Positions 52,040 to 63,749 are shown, counted from the stretch's first letter. The stretch: 64,000 bases of DNA from Ketobacter sp. MCCC 1A13808 (GCF_009746715.1 NZ_VRKW01000014.1:1-64000), one strand, 5' to 3'. Made by a program: numbers and translations. The notes: generated from the sequence alone by a model not told the origin.

Positions 52040-53416
52040 TCAAAAAAAGGTAATTCCCACCTGGAAAAGCCGTTCCACATCTTGAATCCGGCGTTTATCC
52101 ACCAGGAACAGCACGACGTGATCATCGGACTCCACCACAATATCATCGTGAGCGATGAGCACCTGATCGTTACGGATAATAGCGCCGATGGTGGTGCCTT
52201 CCGGCAGATCAATATCGCCGATGGCTTTGCCTACGACTTTGGAAGATTTTTCGTCACCGTGGGCGATGGCTTCAATGGCTTCCGCCGCACCCCTGCGCAG
52301 GGAGTGTACGCTGGCCACATCCCCTCGTCGCACATGAGTCAACAAACTGCCGATGGTGGCTTGCTGTGGCGAAATAGCGATATCAATGTCACCGCCCTGC
52401 ACCAGATCCACATAGGCCGGGTTGTTGATCAGCGTCATCACCTTACGTGCCCCTAACCGTTTGGCGAGCATCGATGACATTATGTTGGCTTCGTCGTCAT
52501 TGGTAACGGCAATAAAGATGTCCGTGTCTTCCACGCTTTCTTCGAGTAACAAATCCTGGTCCGAGGCATTCCCACGAATGACAATGGTTTTGTTGAGCTT
52601 TTCAGCCAGAAAGGTGCAACGTTCGATGCTGCGTTCAATGATTTTAACCTGATAGCGCCCTTCCAGCGCATCGCACAGGCGCTCACCGATATTGCCGCCG
52701 CCTGCGATTATGATTTTTTTGTAGTTGTGTTCCAGCCCGCGTAGTTCACTCATCACCGCCCGGATGTGATTTTTGGCGGCAATAAAGAACACTTCATCGT
52801 CGGCTTCTATTACCGTGGTGCCTTCTGGAATAATGGGCCGGTCGCGGCGGAAAATCGCTGCAACCCGAGTATCCACCGAGGGCATATGCTGACGAAGGTA
52901 GCGCAGTTCACGTCCCACCAGTGGGCCGTTGAAGTAGGCTTTCACCGCCACCAGTTGCAGCTTTCCTTCGGCAAAATCCAGTACCTGCAGTGCGCCGGGG
53001 TGCTCAATTAATCGGGTAATGTGGTTCGTCACCACTTGCTCAGGAGAAATAATGACGTCGATGGGAAACGCTTCATTTCCGAACAAGCCGCTGGCTTTGG
53101 AAAGATAACTGGCGGAACGCACGCGGGCGATTTTGGTGGGCGTTCGGTGCAGTGAATAGGCCACCTGGCAGGCGACCATGTTGACTTCATCGCTGTTGGT
53201 GACCGCAATCAGCATGTCGGCGTCGTCGGCCCCGGCCTGGCGCAGCACATAGGGAAAGGACGCTTTGCCGGTGATGGTGCGAATATCGTATCGGTCCTGC
53301 AATTCGTGCAGGCGCTCGGAATCCGTATCAACAACGGTAATATCGTTATGTTCACTCGCCAGGTTAGCAGCGAGTGTGCCACCGACCTGGCCAGCACCGA
53401 GAATTATGATTTTCAT
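52040..53416 (-). CDS. trkA: Trk system NAD-binding protein TrkA
   Basis: 458 residues with two RCK units, each an N domain ([44 protein letters not shown]) and a TrkA-C domain. It gates TrkH in response to nucleotide. The order trkA-rsmB-fmt-def matches Pseudomonas. Confidence 0.95.
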   Translation of the reverse strand: MKIIILGAGQVGGTLAANLASEHNDITVVDTDSERLHELQDRYDIRTITGKASFPYVLRQAGADDADMLIAVTNSDEVNMVACQVAYSLHRTPTKIARVRSASYLSKASGLFGNEAFPIDVIISPEQVVTNHITRLIEHPGALQVLDFAEGKLQLVAVKAYFNGPLVGRELRYLRQHMPSVDTRVAAIFRRDRPIIPEGTTVIEADDEVFFIAAKNHIRAVMSELRGLEHNYKKIIIAGGGNIGERLCDALEGRYQVKIIERSIERCTFLAEKLNKTIVIRGNASDQDLLLEESVEDTDIFIAVTNDDEANIMSSMLAKRLGARKVMTLINNPAYVDLVQGGDIDIAISPQQATIGSLLTHVRRGDVASVHSLRRGAAEAIEAIAHGDEKSSKVVGKAIGDIDLPEGTTIGAIIRNDQVLIAHDDIVVESDDHVVLFLVDKRRIQDVERLFQVGITFF

Positions 53417-53471
53417 ATTCGCCCGTCTCGTTCACGTGGTGCCCAATCCTATCATGATAGGCGTTCGTGGT

Positions 53472-54833
53472 TCAGTGTCCTTGTGCTTCGCGCATCAAAT
53501 GCGCGTAATAAAATCCGTCGTGTGCTTTTTCGTTGGCAAACAACTGGCGTCCGATACCGGCATCCTGACCCCAATCGGCGTCAATTTTGATTTCGTGAGC
53601 GAGCGGTTCATGCGCCAGAAACAGTTGCACCACGCGGTTGTTTTCCTGGGGTAAAGCCGAGCAAGTGGCGTACAACAAACTGCCACCCGGCTTTAATAAG
53701 TTAAAGGCAACGTTTAATAAGCGTAATTGAGTCTCAGCCAATTGCCGAATGTCGGCGCGTTTGCGTAGCCACTTAATATCCGGATGACGGCGGATAACCC
53801 CGGTGGCTGAGCAGGGTGCATCCAGCAGAATGCGGTCAAAAAGGCCCGCCCCGGCGTTGTATTGTTGCAGATCAGAATGCACCAGGGTGGCCCGCAATTG
53901 CAGCCGGGTCAGATTTTCCTGAACCCGTTGCAGGCGTGTGTTGTCCACATCCAGTGCCACCAGTTCCGACAACGCCGGTTGCAGCTCCAGTATATGTCCG
54001 GTTTTTCCGCCCGGTGCCGCGCAGGCGTCCAGTATCCGGTCGCCGGGTTGCGGTGCTAACAGCAGTGCGCTTAACTGAGCCGCTTCATCCTGCACCGAAA
54101 CATGGCCCTCGCTGAATCCCGGCAGTTCCAGTACATCCACCGGTTGTTGCAGATACACGGCACTGTCGGCGAATTCGCCGGCCCGGGCTTTAATCTGTTT
54201 TTCATTCAGGCGAGCCAGATAAGCGTCGCGGCTGCCGTGCAATCGATTCACCCGCAGGCACATGGGGCCGGGTTCGTTGTTGGCCTGCAGAATCTTTTCC
54301 GCCTGTGCCGGCCAGGCGGACGTAAGTGCATCCACCAGCCATTTCGGGTGCGCAGTGCTAATGGCCAGGTTATCCGGCAATGTGTTTTCCAGGTTGCTTT
54401 TGTTGCGTTGTGCCTGGCGCAGCATGCCATTGAGGACTTTCACGGCCCAGGGTTTATTAAGTTGACGGCAGGCTTCCACGGTTTCCGAGATGGCAGCGTG
54501 ATCCGGCACCCGCAGATAGAGCATCTGATACAGGCCGAGTAATAGTAAGGCATGCAAATCCGCATCCCGGGATTTGAACGGCTGACGGATAAACGGTGTG
54601 GCGACTTTATCCAGTCGCGTATACCAGCGGCACACGCCGAAACACAGTTCCTGCAACAGCCCTTGATCCTTGTCTTTCTCCGCTACCGCCGGCAGCAGAT
54701 CCGATAGCGAGCGGGGATGCAGGTTCTGGCGATTCAGCGGCAGCACCTGCACCAGGATCTGAGCCGCCAGGGCGCGGGTATTAAGGTCGGTTGCCGCGTT
54801 ACTCAATGCAATTGTTTCCCCGCCACCAGCCAA
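53472..54833 (-). CDS. rsmB: 16S rRNA (cytosine967-C5)-methyltransferase
   Basis: 453 residues; the ORF overlaps the fmt end by 31 bp and an internal start (near [11 protein letters not shown]) is also likely. N-terminal NusB-like domain, SAM-binding [34 protein letters not shown] with the catalytic cysteine, and [12 protein letters not shown] with the second cysteine. Confidence 0.93.
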   Translation of the reverse strand: MAGGGETIALSNAATDLNTRALAAQILVQVLPLNRQNLHPRSLSDLLPAVAEKDKDQGLLQELCFGVCRWYTRLDKVATPFIRQPFKSRDADLHALLLLGLYQMLYLRVPDHAAISETVEACRQLNKPWAVKVLNGMLRQAQRNKSNLENTLPDNLAISTAHPKWLVDALTSAWPAQAEKILQANNEPGPMCLRVNRLHGSRDAYLARLNEKQIKARAGEFADSAVYLQQPVDVLELPGFSEGHVSVQDEAAQLSALLLAPQPGDRILDACAAPGGKTGHILELQPALSELVALDVDNTRLQRVQENLTRLQLRATLVHSDLQQYNAGAGLFDRILLDAPCSATGVIRRHPDIKWLRKRADIRQLAETQLRLLNVAFNLLKPGGSLLYATCSALPQENNRVVQLFLAHEPLAHEIKIDADWGQDAGIGRQLFANEKAHDGFYYAHLMREAQGH

Positions 54834-55750
54834 TCCCCTTTCGAATTCAACAAGGCCTCCACGGTCAGGCGTTTACCGCCGCTGAACTGGAGTTCCTGCA
54901 AGCGCAATACGCCTTCTCCCGTCGCCACATCGATGCCTTCTTTGCACACGTTCACTAAGGTGCCGGCGGCGGACGTGGTGGTGCCTGCAATCAGTGCGGA
55001 TTGCCAAACGCGCACCCGCTCACCCTCCAGCTCGGTATGGGCGACGGGCCAGGGATTAAAAGCCCGGATACGGTTATGCAGTTCTGTCGCAGATAACCGC
55101 CAATCCAACCTGGCATCATCCTTACTGAGTTTGTGAGCGTAGTTCGCCAGGTCATGAGGCTGCGGTTCAGGTGATAGCTGACCGGTTGCCACGAGATCGA
55201 GACAGTGCACCAACGCTTTCGCACCCAGGCCAGCCAGACGGTCGTGCAGGCTGCCACCAGTGTCCTCCGGTTGTATGTGAGTGTTCACTTTAAGCAGCAT
55301 GTCACCGGTATCGAGCCCCACATCCATCTGCATTATGGTGACACCGGATTCGACGTCACCGGCGGCGATGGCCCGCTGAATCGGGGCAGCACCCCGCCAG
55401 CGCGGCAGCAGCGAGGCATGCACGTTGATGCAACCCAGGCGCGGGGTTTCCAGCACCGCTTTCGGCAGCAGTAAGCCGTAAGCCACCACGACCATCAGAT
55501 CGGCTTTTAAGTCATCCAGTTGCTGCAGGGTTTGCTCTGGTTTGAAATTCAATGGTTGGTACACCGGAATACCCTGTTGCCGGGCCAGGGCTTTGACCGG
55601 GCTCGGGGTCAGTTTGCGTCCACGGCCGGCGGGTCGGTCGGGTTGGGTATAACAGGCAATGACCTGATGCGGTGAGTCCAGAATCGCCTGTAGCGAGCTG
55701 GCGGCAAAGTCCGGGGTGCCGGCAAATATTATTTTTAACGGGGATGTCAC
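54803..55750 (-). CDS. fmt: Methionyl-tRNA formyltransferase
   Basis: 315 residues. The formyl-transfer motif is [20 protein letters not shown], followed by D in DTGDML; the C-terminal OB-like domain follows. It formylates initiator Met-tRNA and forms a translation unit with def upstream. Confidence 0.95.
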   Translation of the reverse strand: MTSPLKIIFAGTPDFAASSLQAILDSPHQVIACYTQPDRPAGRGRKLTPSPVKALARQQGIPVYQPLNFKPEQTLQQLDDLKADLMVVVAYGLLLPKAVLETPRLGCINVHASLLPRWRGAAPIQRAIAAGDVESGVTIMQMDVGLDTGDMLLKVNTHIQPEDTGGSLHDRLAGLGAKALVHCLDLVATGQLSPEPQPHDLANYAHKLSKDDARLDWRLSATELHNRIRAFNPWPVAHTELEGERVRVWQSALIAGTTTSAAGTLVNVCKEGIDVATGEGVLRLQELQFSGGKRLTVEALLNSKGDWLVAGKQLH

Positions 55751-55816
55751 TGGTCGGGTTCCTGTGCTGCGCAGAGGCGTTGGATGAATAAGGGTAAGTT
55801 GGCAGAGTGACGCACG

Positions 55817-56329
55817 TTAGCGTACTCTTACCCGCTCTTTCTGCTCTTTTACCAGCTTTTTCCGGATTCGCTCGCGTTTTAGTTTGGATATGTGGTCAAC
55901 AAACAGTTTGCCATCCAAGTGATCAAGTTCGTGTTGGATGCAGGTCGAGAGCAGGCCGTCACACTCCATTTCATAGGGGTTCCCGTCGCGATCAAGGGCC
56001 TTTAGCAGAATCTTTTCCGCGCGTGTGACGGTTTCGTAGTGACCAGGCACGGACAGACAGCCTTCATCGTAATCCTGTTCGCCTTCCAGGATTTCAAATT
56101 CCGGATTGATCAGAATCAGGGGGGAGTCTTTTTCTTCACTGACATCGATTACCACTATGCGTTGGTGCACATTAACCTGTGTCGCCGCCAGGCCGATGCC
56201 GGGCGCTTGGTACATCGTCTGCAACATATCGTCGGTCAGTTTGCGTATTTTTTCATCAACTTTTGTGACCGGTTTGGCCTTTGTACGCAGACGAGGGTCA
56301 GGAAATTCGAGAATATCCAGTATTGCCAT
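55817..56329 (-). CDS. def: Peptide deformylase
   Basis: 170 residues. All three motifs are present: [17 protein letters not shown] and QHELDHLDG (metal ligands Cys and two His). It removes the N-formyl group added through Fmt. It is the first gene of the def-fmt-rsmB-trkA-trkH series. Confidence 0.96.
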   Translation of the reverse strand: MAILDILEFPDPRLRTKAKPVTKVDEKIRKLTDDMLQTMYQAPGIGLAATQVNVHQRIVVIDVSEEKDSPLILINPEFEILEGEQDYDEGCLSVPGHYETVTRAEKILLKALDRDGNPYEMECDGLLSTCIQHELDHLDGKLFVDHISKLKRERIRKKLVKEQKERVRVR

Positions 56330-56582
56330 CTTGAGAATGCCACTTTTCTAGTATAACTGTAGATTATGTTGCTAAGATTATGATCATACAGGATTTGCTT
56401 TGTCTGTTTATTCCAATGTTGTCTACACTGAAAGGCAAACGTCGCAAAACACGGCACTGTAAAAGCGATTAAAGCGTCTATAGTAAAATGTAGGTCAAAA
56501 TCGGCGCGCCGATGTTTGCCAGTTCCCGTATGTGAAAATGCGCCTGATAGCAGGCTTTGATAATGATAAAGGGATTCTCACA

Positions 56583-57626
56583 ATGATGAAATCATTTCTC
56601 AGGCTGGTCGGTGGCTGTTTGCTCGGTGTCGCCATGCAAGCCTCGGCAGTGGAATTGAAACCGGGGCATCCCGATGTCTACCCGGTGAAGCAGGGAGATA
56701 CCCTTTGGGACATATCAAATGCGTTCCTTAGTGATCCCTGGTTGTGGCCAGAATTGTGGCAGGTTAATCCGCAGATTGATAATCCCCACCTGATCTATCC
56801 TGGCGATCTGATTAAGCTGGTTTACATCGACGGCCAACCGGTTCTGCAAGTTGAACGGGGTCCGATGGTGTTCAAAAAGGGTGACTCCATTAAGTTGACC
56901 CCTCAAGTGCGGAGTGAACCCCTGGCATCGGTTATTCCGGCTATTCCCCTAGAACATATCCAAAGTTTCCTCAAAGACAACCGGGTAATGACCGAAGAAG
57001 AAATCATGGCGTCCCCTTATATTCTGGCGGGTGACGAGCAGCATATTGTGATGGGGCTGCATGATTATATGTACGCACGGGGTGACTGGTCAGAAGCGCA
57101 CCAGGTGTATGGCATCTATCGCAAAGGGCAAGCCTATCAGGATCCGAAAACCAAGGAAGTGCTGGGTTTTGCGGCGTTGGATATGGGTATGGCGCGCTAC
57201 GAAAAACACGAAGACGAAGTGGCGCGGTTCAAAATTACCAACTCCAAAGAGGATATTCGCCCCGGTGATCGCCTGATTCCCACCGAAGAGCGTAAAGTGG
57301 ATTCCGTGTTCTATCCCAAAGCCCCAAACGGGGAGGTGGATGCCAATATTCTGAGTGTGTTCAGTGGCGTACGGAATGTCAGCCAATACGATGTGGTGGT
57401 GATGAATTACGGTGAGCGTGACGGCGCGTTAGTGGGTGATGTGCTGGCGGTTATGAATAAAGGCGAGGTGGTGAAAGACCGCATTACTCAGGAGCTGGTT
57501 AAGTTGCCCGACGAACGCCGCGGTATTCTGATGGTATTCCGGACCTTCGATAAAGTCAGCTACGGTCTGATTCTGCGTGCCGAGGCACCGCTGAAAGTGG
57601 GTGATACGGTCAAACGTCCCGACTGA
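56583..57626 (+). CDS. LysM-domain periplasmic protein
   Basis: 347 residues from ATG 56583 (AAAGGGA upstream); an upstream in-frame start at 56532 is unlikely. A signal peptide (MMKSFLRLVGGCLLGVAMQASA) is followed by one LysM domain (YPVKQGDTLWDISNAFLSDPWLWPELWQVNPQI) and a long C-terminal domain with KDNRVMTEEE and GYARYEKHE-like stretches. It is divergent from def and is the known neighbour of def/dprA in pseudomonads (a peptidoglycan-binding protein). Confidence 0.88.
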   Translation: MMKSFLRLVGGCLLGVAMQASAVELKPGHPDVYPVKQGDTLWDISNAFLSDPWLWPELWQVNPQIDNPHLIYPGDLIKLVYIDGQPVLQVERGPMVFKKGDSIKLTPQVRSEPLASVIPAIPLEHIQSFLKDNRVMTEEEIMASPYILAGDEQHIVMGLHDYMYARGDWSEAHQVYGIYRKGQAYQDPKTKEVLGFAALDMGMARYEKHEDEVARFKITNSKEDIRPGDRLIPTEERKVDSVFYPKAPNGEVDANILSVFSGVRNVSQYDVVVMNYGERDGALVGDVLAVMNKGEVVKDRITQELVKLPDERRGILMVFRTFDKVSYGLILRAEAPLKVGDTVKRPD

Positions 57627-57660
57627 GTAGCGTCCGCTCTGGTTTGTTACCAACTGCAAA

Positions 57661-57690
57661 AAATCCCCCGCTTTGTCGGGGGATTTTTTT
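57661..57690 (+). terminator. Rho-independent terminator of the LysM gene
   Basis: AAATCCCCCG-ctttgt-CGGGGGATTTTTTT, a strong GC stem with a T-run, 34 bp after the stop codon. Confidence 0.92.
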
Positions 57691-57891
57691 ATGCCTCCAG
57701 ACAACACACTTTGCAAGCCCTGCGGTAATTTGACTTAGGTTGATACCCTAACGGGCCAGGGCCGGGAAAGCGGCGCCTGCATCTTAAGTGAGATGGTGGC
57801 AGACGGTATCGGGGAATTAAATTTGCCGCTCAACCTGCATCGCCTATACCCTGGGTTTGGTATTGCATTTTTAACGAACGTGATTCCGGTC

Positions 57892-58722
57892 CTAATTGGC
57901 CGGAATCATATGTACATCGCGCTGCGGGAACGGAATGGAAATGTTTGCTGCATCCAATGCCGGTTTAATTTGTTTATTAATTGCGAAGCGTAATGGCCAG
58001 TAATGCTCTGTCTTGCACCAGGCCCGTACTGTGAGATTAATAGAGCTGTCACCGTAATCGGTTACGCCCACAAAGGGCGGTGGATCGGCCAATACCCTCT
58101 CGTCTTGCTTCATCATATCAATCAGCGCCTTTTCGGCGTCATCGAATTCGGTGTTGTAGCTCACTCCCACCGCCAGATCGATGCGGCGTGTTTCATCCCG
58201 TGTGTAGTTCACCAGATTGCCGTTTGCTAGCGGTCCGTTCGGCAATACAACGTGTTTATGATCCTGTGTAATCAGGAAGGTGTAGAACACATCCACTGCC
58301 TCTACCGTGCCTTCTTCGCCATTGGCTTTGATATAATCACCGACCTTATAAGGTTTAAATATCAGTATTAAAACCCCGCCTGCAAAATTCGACAGGCTGC
58401 CCTGCAATGCTAACCCAACGGCCAGACCGGCGGCACCCAGCATGGCAATAAAGGACGTGGTTTGCACGCCGATCATGGACACAACGGAAATGAGTAAGCA
58501 GAATTTGAGTAGCAGAGACAGAATGCTGGAAAGCCATTTACGCAGGGATATATCAAAATCCCGTTTCTCCAGAACGTATTCTATTGCTTTGCTTATTGCG
58601 CCGATAATCCATAAGCCGACGATAAGGGTAATCAACGCCAACAGTACTTTCGGCGCGTACAGCATGACCATTTCGGTTGCTTTATCTATGAGTGAGTTAA
58701 GGTCTATTCTGTCCAGATCCAT
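57892..58722 (-). CDS. Small-conductance mechanosensitive channel (MscS)
   Basis: 276 residues, close to E. coli MscS (286). TM1-TM2 near 20-85; the TM3 pore helix contains AMLGAAGLAVGLALQGSLSNFAGGV. The beta domain has KANGEEGTVEAVDVFYT and the cytoplasmic cage has RTRIDLAVGVSY-like RRIDLAVGVSYNTE. It opens on hypo-osmotic shock. Confidence 0.93.
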   Translation of the reverse strand: MDLDRIDLNSLIDKATEMVMLYAPKVLLALITLIVGLWIIGAISKAIEYVLEKRDFDISLRKWLSSILSLLLKFCLLISVVSMIGVQTTSFIAMLGAAGLAVGLALQGSLSNFAGGVLILIFKPYKVGDYIKANGEEGTVEAVDVFYTFLITQDHKHVVLPNGPLANGNLVNYTRDETRRIDLAVGVSYNTEFDDAEKALIDMMKQDERVLADPPPFVGVTDYGDSSINLTVRAWCKTEHYWPLRFAINKQIKPALDAANISIPFPQRDVHMIPAN

Positions 58723-58843
58723 CGCGTGCCTCTTTATTTTATTGTCGTTAGTCGTGCCCAGGCTTTAGGCTGTGCCATACTTAGATGCCATGATTATGCA
58801 GGGATTGCAATTAGGGTCGCGACCCAAGTATAGGATATCGGTA

Positions 58844-60091
58844 ATGGAACCAACGCAACAAAATCAATCTGCATCGAATTGGCACCGCTGGGTCAAGCGA
58901 GGGCTTATTCTTTTGTTGGTTTTTGCGTCAGGTTGGTGGGCTGCGTGGACCTTTCCGGGCTTGCAACCGTACGCAGCCGGATCCAATGTCGGCTCCTCAT
59001 ATAGCGGTGATCAAGCTGTGGAGAATGGCGCGGTATCCGCAAGCAATCAATCCAATAGGCTGCGCCACGGAATAGAGCAAAATCGATTTCAGAGGTTATT
59101 GACTGGCAACCGGATTGAAGCGGTTATCGGCTTTTTGGATTCGCTTCCGGCGGACGCTTCTGAAATGGTTTGGGCCGAACCATTGTTACAGCAGCATCTT
59201 TTGCATCTGATGCAGAAACAGCAATGGAAAGATCTGGATGCCTGGATCGAGGCATTGTTGCAGATGAACGGAGACAATACCCTATATCAGGATCTTGCCG
59301 TGGATTCTGCACTGGTTCGCGGCGACCGTTTGGCCGCGATAACGGAGCTTTTTATCGCTTATGATTCGGCGCTGGGTGAACAGCGTCGGCAAGCATGCAG
59401 GCAGCGCATTGACACATTGTTGCTGAATGCGTTTCAAGAGGCGCAGTCAGAAACACCGGACACTTTAAATCAAAATCAGTCGTTGATAGAGCTGCTGCGT
59501 TTTGCATTAGAAAAACAGCCGGACTATCCACCGTTTGGTTTAATGATGGCGGATGCGTTAGCGCAGTCCGGAGAATTAAATGAGGCCCTGTATCAGGTGC
59601 AGTTGCTCCCGTATAGCGAAGCGCATCAGGCACAGGTGGACGCCAGAATTTTGCAACTGGAACAAGCCATTGCCAACCGCGATCGTAGCCGCAGTGGTAT
59701 ACCCTTGTATCGCAACGCCGACCACTTTGTGGTGAAAGTCGTTTTTGATGGTCGGGTGGAGCTTGAGCTTATGATTGATACCGGCGCCAGTATTACTGCG
59801 TTGACGCCTTCCGCCATCGCCCGCTTGCAGGGGGGCACTAATCTCATCGATACGGGGCAACGTTTACAGGTGCATACCGCCAACGGTCAAGTGGCGGCAT
59901 CGCTGTTCACAATTGATTCCATGCAGATTGAAGATCAGGTGCAACACGACGTTAATATTATCGAAGTAAACCTGAGTAACGATGAAGTGGATGGTTTGCT
60001 GGGTATGAACTTTCTGGGTCGGTATGCCTTCTCGATTGATCAGAATATGGCACGGCTGTACCTGGCCGAAAGCCGGGTAAACGGGCGTTAG
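58844..60091 (+). CDS. Membrane-anchored retropepsin-like aspartic protease
   Basis: 415 residues from ATG 58844 (AGGA upstream); the longer frame from 58772 lacks a site. A TM anchor (GLILLLVFASGWWAAWTF) is followed by a helical/TPR-like region (about 70-290) and a retropepsin domain with one D-T-G-A motif (LMIDTGASITAL) and the second-half strand VDGLLGMNFLGRY. A single D-T-G per chain means the active enzyme is a dimer. Substrate unknown. Confidence 0.8.
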   Translation: MEPTQQNQSASNWHRWVKRGLILLLVFASGWWAAWTFPGLQPYAAGSNVGSSYSGDQAVENGAVSASNQSNRLRHGIEQNRFQRLLTGNRIEAVIGFLDSLPADASEMVWAEPLLQQHLLHLMQKQQWKDLDAWIEALLQMNGDNTLYQDLAVDSALVRGDRLAAITELFIAYDSALGEQRRQACRQRIDTLLLNAFQEAQSETPDTLNQNQSLIELLRFALEKQPDYPPFGLMMADALAQSGELNEALYQVQLLPYSEAHQAQVDARILQLEQAIANRDRSRSGIPLYRNADHFVVKVVFDGRVELELMIDTGASITALTPSAIARLQGGTNLIDTGQRLQVHTANGQVAASLFTIDSMQIEDQVQHDVNIIEVNLSNDEVDGLLGMNFLGRYAFSIDQNMARLYLAESRVNGR

Positions 60092-60214
60092 CCCGGCCCG
60101 GAATAGGAACGGCGGTTACAGTTCGTTAACAGTTAACAGTATCTGTAACAGCGGCGTGTAAATTCATATCATCGTCTATACTGAGATTTGCATAGTTGAT
60201 TTGCCTCAGAGTAT

Positions 60215-62458
60215 ATGTCGAATACATTCACATCACCGGTCATTGCTGCGTCCAACCCTTTGGTGGACACCTATATAGCTCTTTCAAAGTCGGAGCTAAT
60301 TTGGAAAGCGAACCTGAACAGTGCCTTAAGTCATATTGCCCGTACTTGTGCCGGTGTGATGGATGTAGAGCGCGTTAGTGTTTGGCAGTTGAATAGCAGC
60401 CAAACCGAGTTAGTTTGCCTGTGTCTGTTTCAGGGTGACGGTAATGCAATTGAGCAAGGTGTGGTGTTGGCCTCAAGTGAATACCCCCGTTATTTTAGCG
60501 CGTTGGCAGCGGAGCGTGTAATTGACGCGAACCAGGCGCAAACGGATTCCCGTACCAATGAGTTCAGCGATGCTTACCTGCGACCGCTGGACATTCAATC
60601 TATGTTGGACGCCACATTGCGGTCGGAAGGGCATACCCAAGGCGTCTTGTGTTTTGAGCAGCAGGTGCGCCATCGCGACTGGAGTGATGAAGAGAAAATA
60701 TTTGCTGCCTCGATAGCCGATATGATCTCGCAGCTGATGATGCTGAATTCCTATCGTGACCGGGAATTGCGTTTTCGCACCTTGTTTGAAGGCACGCTGG
60801 ATGCTGTGATGGTGATCCGCGATTTTGAAATTTGCGAGTGCAACCCTTCGATGTTGACGATGTTCGGCTCCTCCCGTGAACAACTGATGGACTCGTCACT
60901 GTCAAAGTTGTCGCCACTGTCGCAGCCGGATGGGCGACATTCCGAGCACCAGATTGAAACCAGAATCAAAGCCGCACTGAACGGCACCCGGCAGCAATTT
61001 GAATGGAATTTTCATCGCATGGATGGAACCTCGTTTCATGCCGAAGTGGGTTTAAACTTTTTGCAGCTCGGGGATATGAAATGCGTATTGGGTACGATTC
61101 GGGATGTCAGCGACCGCAAGCAGGCAGAAGCCGCGTTGGTCGAATCGCAAAAACAGTTGGCTTTTCGAACCAGTCACGATGCCTTAACCGAATTACCGAA
61201 TCGCGATTCTTTGCATGAGAACGGCGCCAGTCTGTTGATCGATGCAAAGCGGTCCGGACAAAACGTCGCTGTACTATTGCTGGATCTGAATCGGTTTAAA
61301 GACGTCAACGATACCCTGGGGCATCGGATTGGCGATTTTATTTTGCAGAAGGTGGCGCGCAGATTGCTGACGGCGTTGCAGAAAAGCAATACCAAATCCC
61401 AGTTATATCGTCTGGGTGGTGACGAGTTCGCCGTGATCCAATACGGCATCGTCGATCAGCAATCGATAATGGCGTTGGTCAGCACGGTCAACAAAGAGCT
61501 GAAGATGCCGATGGAAGTCGAGGGCATGTTTCTTGAAATGGGTGCGAGCATTGGCGTTGCTCTGTATCCGGAGCACGGGGATTCCAGCCATGCTTTGCTG
61601 CGTTGCGCAGATGTGGCGATGTATCACGCCAAGACCCACGGTGAAACCTGCAGTTTTTACAGTAACGAACTGGATTCTCACAGCACCCGCCGGTTAACCA
61701 TGCTGGCTGATCTGGGTACGGCCATTCGTGAAAACCAGCTGCAACTTTATTACCAACCCCGTATCGATATTAAAACCGGCGCCTGTAACGGCTGCGAAGC
61801 ACTGTTACGATGGGATCATCCGCTGCACGGCATGGTGCCGCCGGCGGATTTTATTCCGTTGGCAGAAATGACGGAAATTATACATCCACTGAGTTTGTGG
61901 GTGCTGACTTCGGCCATGAAACAAATTCGTAGCTGGATGGACCAGGGCAAGGAGATTGCGATTGCGGTGAACCTGTCAGCGCGAAATCTGATAGACATCC
62001 ATTGCCCATCGCAAGTAAAAAGCCTGCTTGAAGAATTCGACGTACCCCATCGCTTACTTGAAATTGAAATTACCGAAAGCGCATTGATTACCGACCCACA
62101 TCGCGCCATGCAAGTGGTGGAGGAATTTCATAAGTTGGGTATTCATCTGGCCATTGATGATTTCGGTACCGGATATTCGTCCATGAGTTACCTGAAGCGA
62201 TTGCCGATCCAAACACTGAAAATTGATCGTTCATTCGTGAAAGATATGTTGTCAGATGATGCCGATGCGGTAATCGTTCGTTCCACCATCGGGCTGGCCC
62301 ACAGCTTCGGTTTGAATGTGGTGGCTGAAGGGGTGGAAGATGAGCCGACCCTGATGGTGCTGCGTAATCTGCAATGCGAACAGGCGCAAGGCTACCATAT
62401 TTGTCGACCGGTTCCCGTTGCTGACTTTGATGCCTGGTACGACGCCCGTCTGAATTAA
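60215..62458 (+). CDS. GAF-PAS-GGDEF-EAL cyclic-di-GMP enzyme
   Basis: 747 residues. GAF (about 20-165), PAS (about 185-310; RFRTLFEGTLDAVMVIRDFEI), GGDEF with intact RLGGDEFAVI (about 395) and EAL with CEALLRWDHP (about 525), NLSARNL, and IDDFGTGYSSMSYLKRLPIQTLKIDRSF (metal-binding residues). Both catalytic sets look intact, so it may be bifunctional; the GAF/PAS signals should decide. Confidence 0.93.
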   Translation: MSNTFTSPVIAASNPLVDTYIALSKSELIWKANLNSALSHIARTCAGVMDVERVSVWQLNSSQTELVCLCLFQGDGNAIEQGVVLASSEYPRYFSALAAERVIDANQAQTDSRTNEFSDAYLRPLDIQSMLDATLRSEGHTQGVLCFEQQVRHRDWSDEEKIFAASIADMISQLMMLNSYRDRELRFRTLFEGTLDAVMVIRDFEICECNPSMLTMFGSSREQLMDSSLSKLSPLSQPDGRHSEHQIETRIKAALNGTRQQFEWNFHRMDGTSFHAEVGLNFLQLGDMKCVLGTIRDVSDRKQAEAALVESQKQLAFRTSHDALTELPNRDSLHENGASLLIDAKRSGQNVAVLLLDLNRFKDVNDTLGHRIGDFILQKVARRLLTALQKSNTKSQLYRLGGDEFAVIQYGIVDQQSIMALVSTVNKELKMPMEVEGMFLEMGASIGVALYPEHGDSSHALLRCADVAMYHAKTHGETCSFYSNELDSHSTRRLTMLADLGTAIRENQLQLYYQPRIDIKTGACNGCEALLRWDHPLHGMVPPADFIPLAEMTEIIHPLSLWVLTSAMKQIRSWMDQGKEIAIAVNLSARNLIDIHCPSQVKSLLEEFDVPHRLLEIEITESALITDPHRAMQVVEEFHKLGIHLAIDDFGTGYSSMSYLKRLPIQTLKIDRSFVKDMLSDDADAVIVRSTIGLAHSFGLNVVAEGVEDEPTLMVLRNLQCEQAQGYHICRPVPVADFDAWYDARLN

Positions 62459-62534
62459 GAATTTTCTGTGAATTTTTTAAGTTGATACTGTCTGTATAGC
62501 ATCATTCGGGACTTGATTTGCGTGAAGGATCACC

Positions 62535-63665
62535 ATGTTTCTAGAAGAGCTACCTTATTGGCTTGCGCTATGGCGCATTAAAGGCATCGGCTCCAGCCAT
62601 TTCCGTCTTATTACTGAACGTTTTGGCAGCATGCTGACGTTTTTCTCACAAACACCGGACCAATTACGGTTGATGGGTTTCAAACAGGCCCAGTGCGCCC
62701 AAATTACCGGTTTTCAGGCGGGCACGGAGCGGCGTCTCGGTGCTGGAGTCAGTGCAGACCTGGACTGGCAGGACGCCAGCAACCAGCATCATATTCTGAC
62801 CTGGGCCAGTGACGATTACCCGCCTTTGTTGCGTGAAATCGCCGGTGCCCCGCCGGTGCTGTTTGTCCGCGGCGACGTGGCGAGCCTGACAATGCCGCAG
62901 ATTGCGATTGTCGGCAGTCGCCATTGCAGTCGCAAAGGGCGCAAATTGGCAGAGGATTTTGCGGAGTGTTTTTCCGCCCATGGTTTTATCACCACCAGTG
63001 GGCTGGCGTTGGGCATCGACGCTGCAGCGCACACCGGCGCCCTCAAAAGTGGTGGTCAGACCATTGCGGTTTTAGCCCATGGGCTCGACACTCTTTACCC
63101 TGCGCGCAACAGGGTATTGGGCGAGGGTATACCCGCTCAGGGGGCGCTGGTGTCCGAATTTCCCATCGGCGTGCAACCGCGCCCTGAGTTCTTCCCCCGT
63201 CGAAACCGTATTATCAGCGGGCTCAGTCTGGGTGTGCTGGTGGTGGAGGCGGCGCTCAAAAGCGGTTCATTGATTACGGCTAATGAGGCGGTCGATCAGG
63301 GACGGGAAGTGTTTGCGATTCCGGGTTCAATACACGATCCGCTGGTAAAAGGCTGCCATGCGCTGATCCGCAACGGTGCCAAGCTGGTGGAAACCGCAGA
63401 CCAGATCGTAGAAGAGCTGATGCCATTATTAGGTTATGTTCATCAACAGAGTCTTTTTCCTCTGCAAGCAGACGAAATGGCTCATAAGTTCGATAAAAGT
63501 TCACCAGAAGGCCGCTTGTTGGCCGCACTGCAATTCGATGCTGCCAATGTGGACCAACTTGTCGGTCTCACCGGGATGTCGGTAGCGGATGTCAATTCTA
63601 CCCTGATTATGTTGGAGCTGGAGGGGGTAGTGGCGCAGGAACAAGGCGGTTATAGCCGCATCTGA
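62535..63665 (+). CDS. dprA: DNA processing protein DprA
   Basis: 376 residues. N-terminal SAM-like domain (WRIKGIGSSHF), the Rossmann-like core with IVGSRHCSRKGRKLAEDFA, SGLALGIDAAAHTGAL and FPRRNRIISGLS, and a winged-helix DML1 tail from about 310. It loads RecA on incoming single strands during transformation. The purE gene follows 84 bp downstream on the same strand. Confidence 0.95.
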   Translation: MFLEELPYWLALWRIKGIGSSHFRLITERFGSMLTFFSQTPDQLRLMGFKQAQCAQITGFQAGTERRLGAGVSADLDWQDASNQHHILTWASDDYPPLLREIAGAPPVLFVRGDVASLTMPQIAIVGSRHCSRKGRKLAEDFAECFSAHGFITTSGLALGIDAAAHTGALKSGGQTIAVLAHGLDTLYPARNRVLGEGIPAQGALVSEFPIGVQPRPEFFPRRNRIISGLSLGVLVVEAALKSGSLITANEAVDQGREVFAIPGSIHDPLVKGCHALIRNGAKLVETADQIVEELMPLLGYVHQQSLFPLQADEMAHKFDKSSPEGRLLAALQFDAANVDQLVGLTGMSVADVNSTLIMLELEGVVAQEQGGYSRI

Positions 63666-63749
63666 CTTGCAACCGGACGCCAGCTGCGGTAACTTCGCCG
63701 CCTCATTTCCATACCATAACCGTAGCGGCATTTATAGTGAGGTTCCATT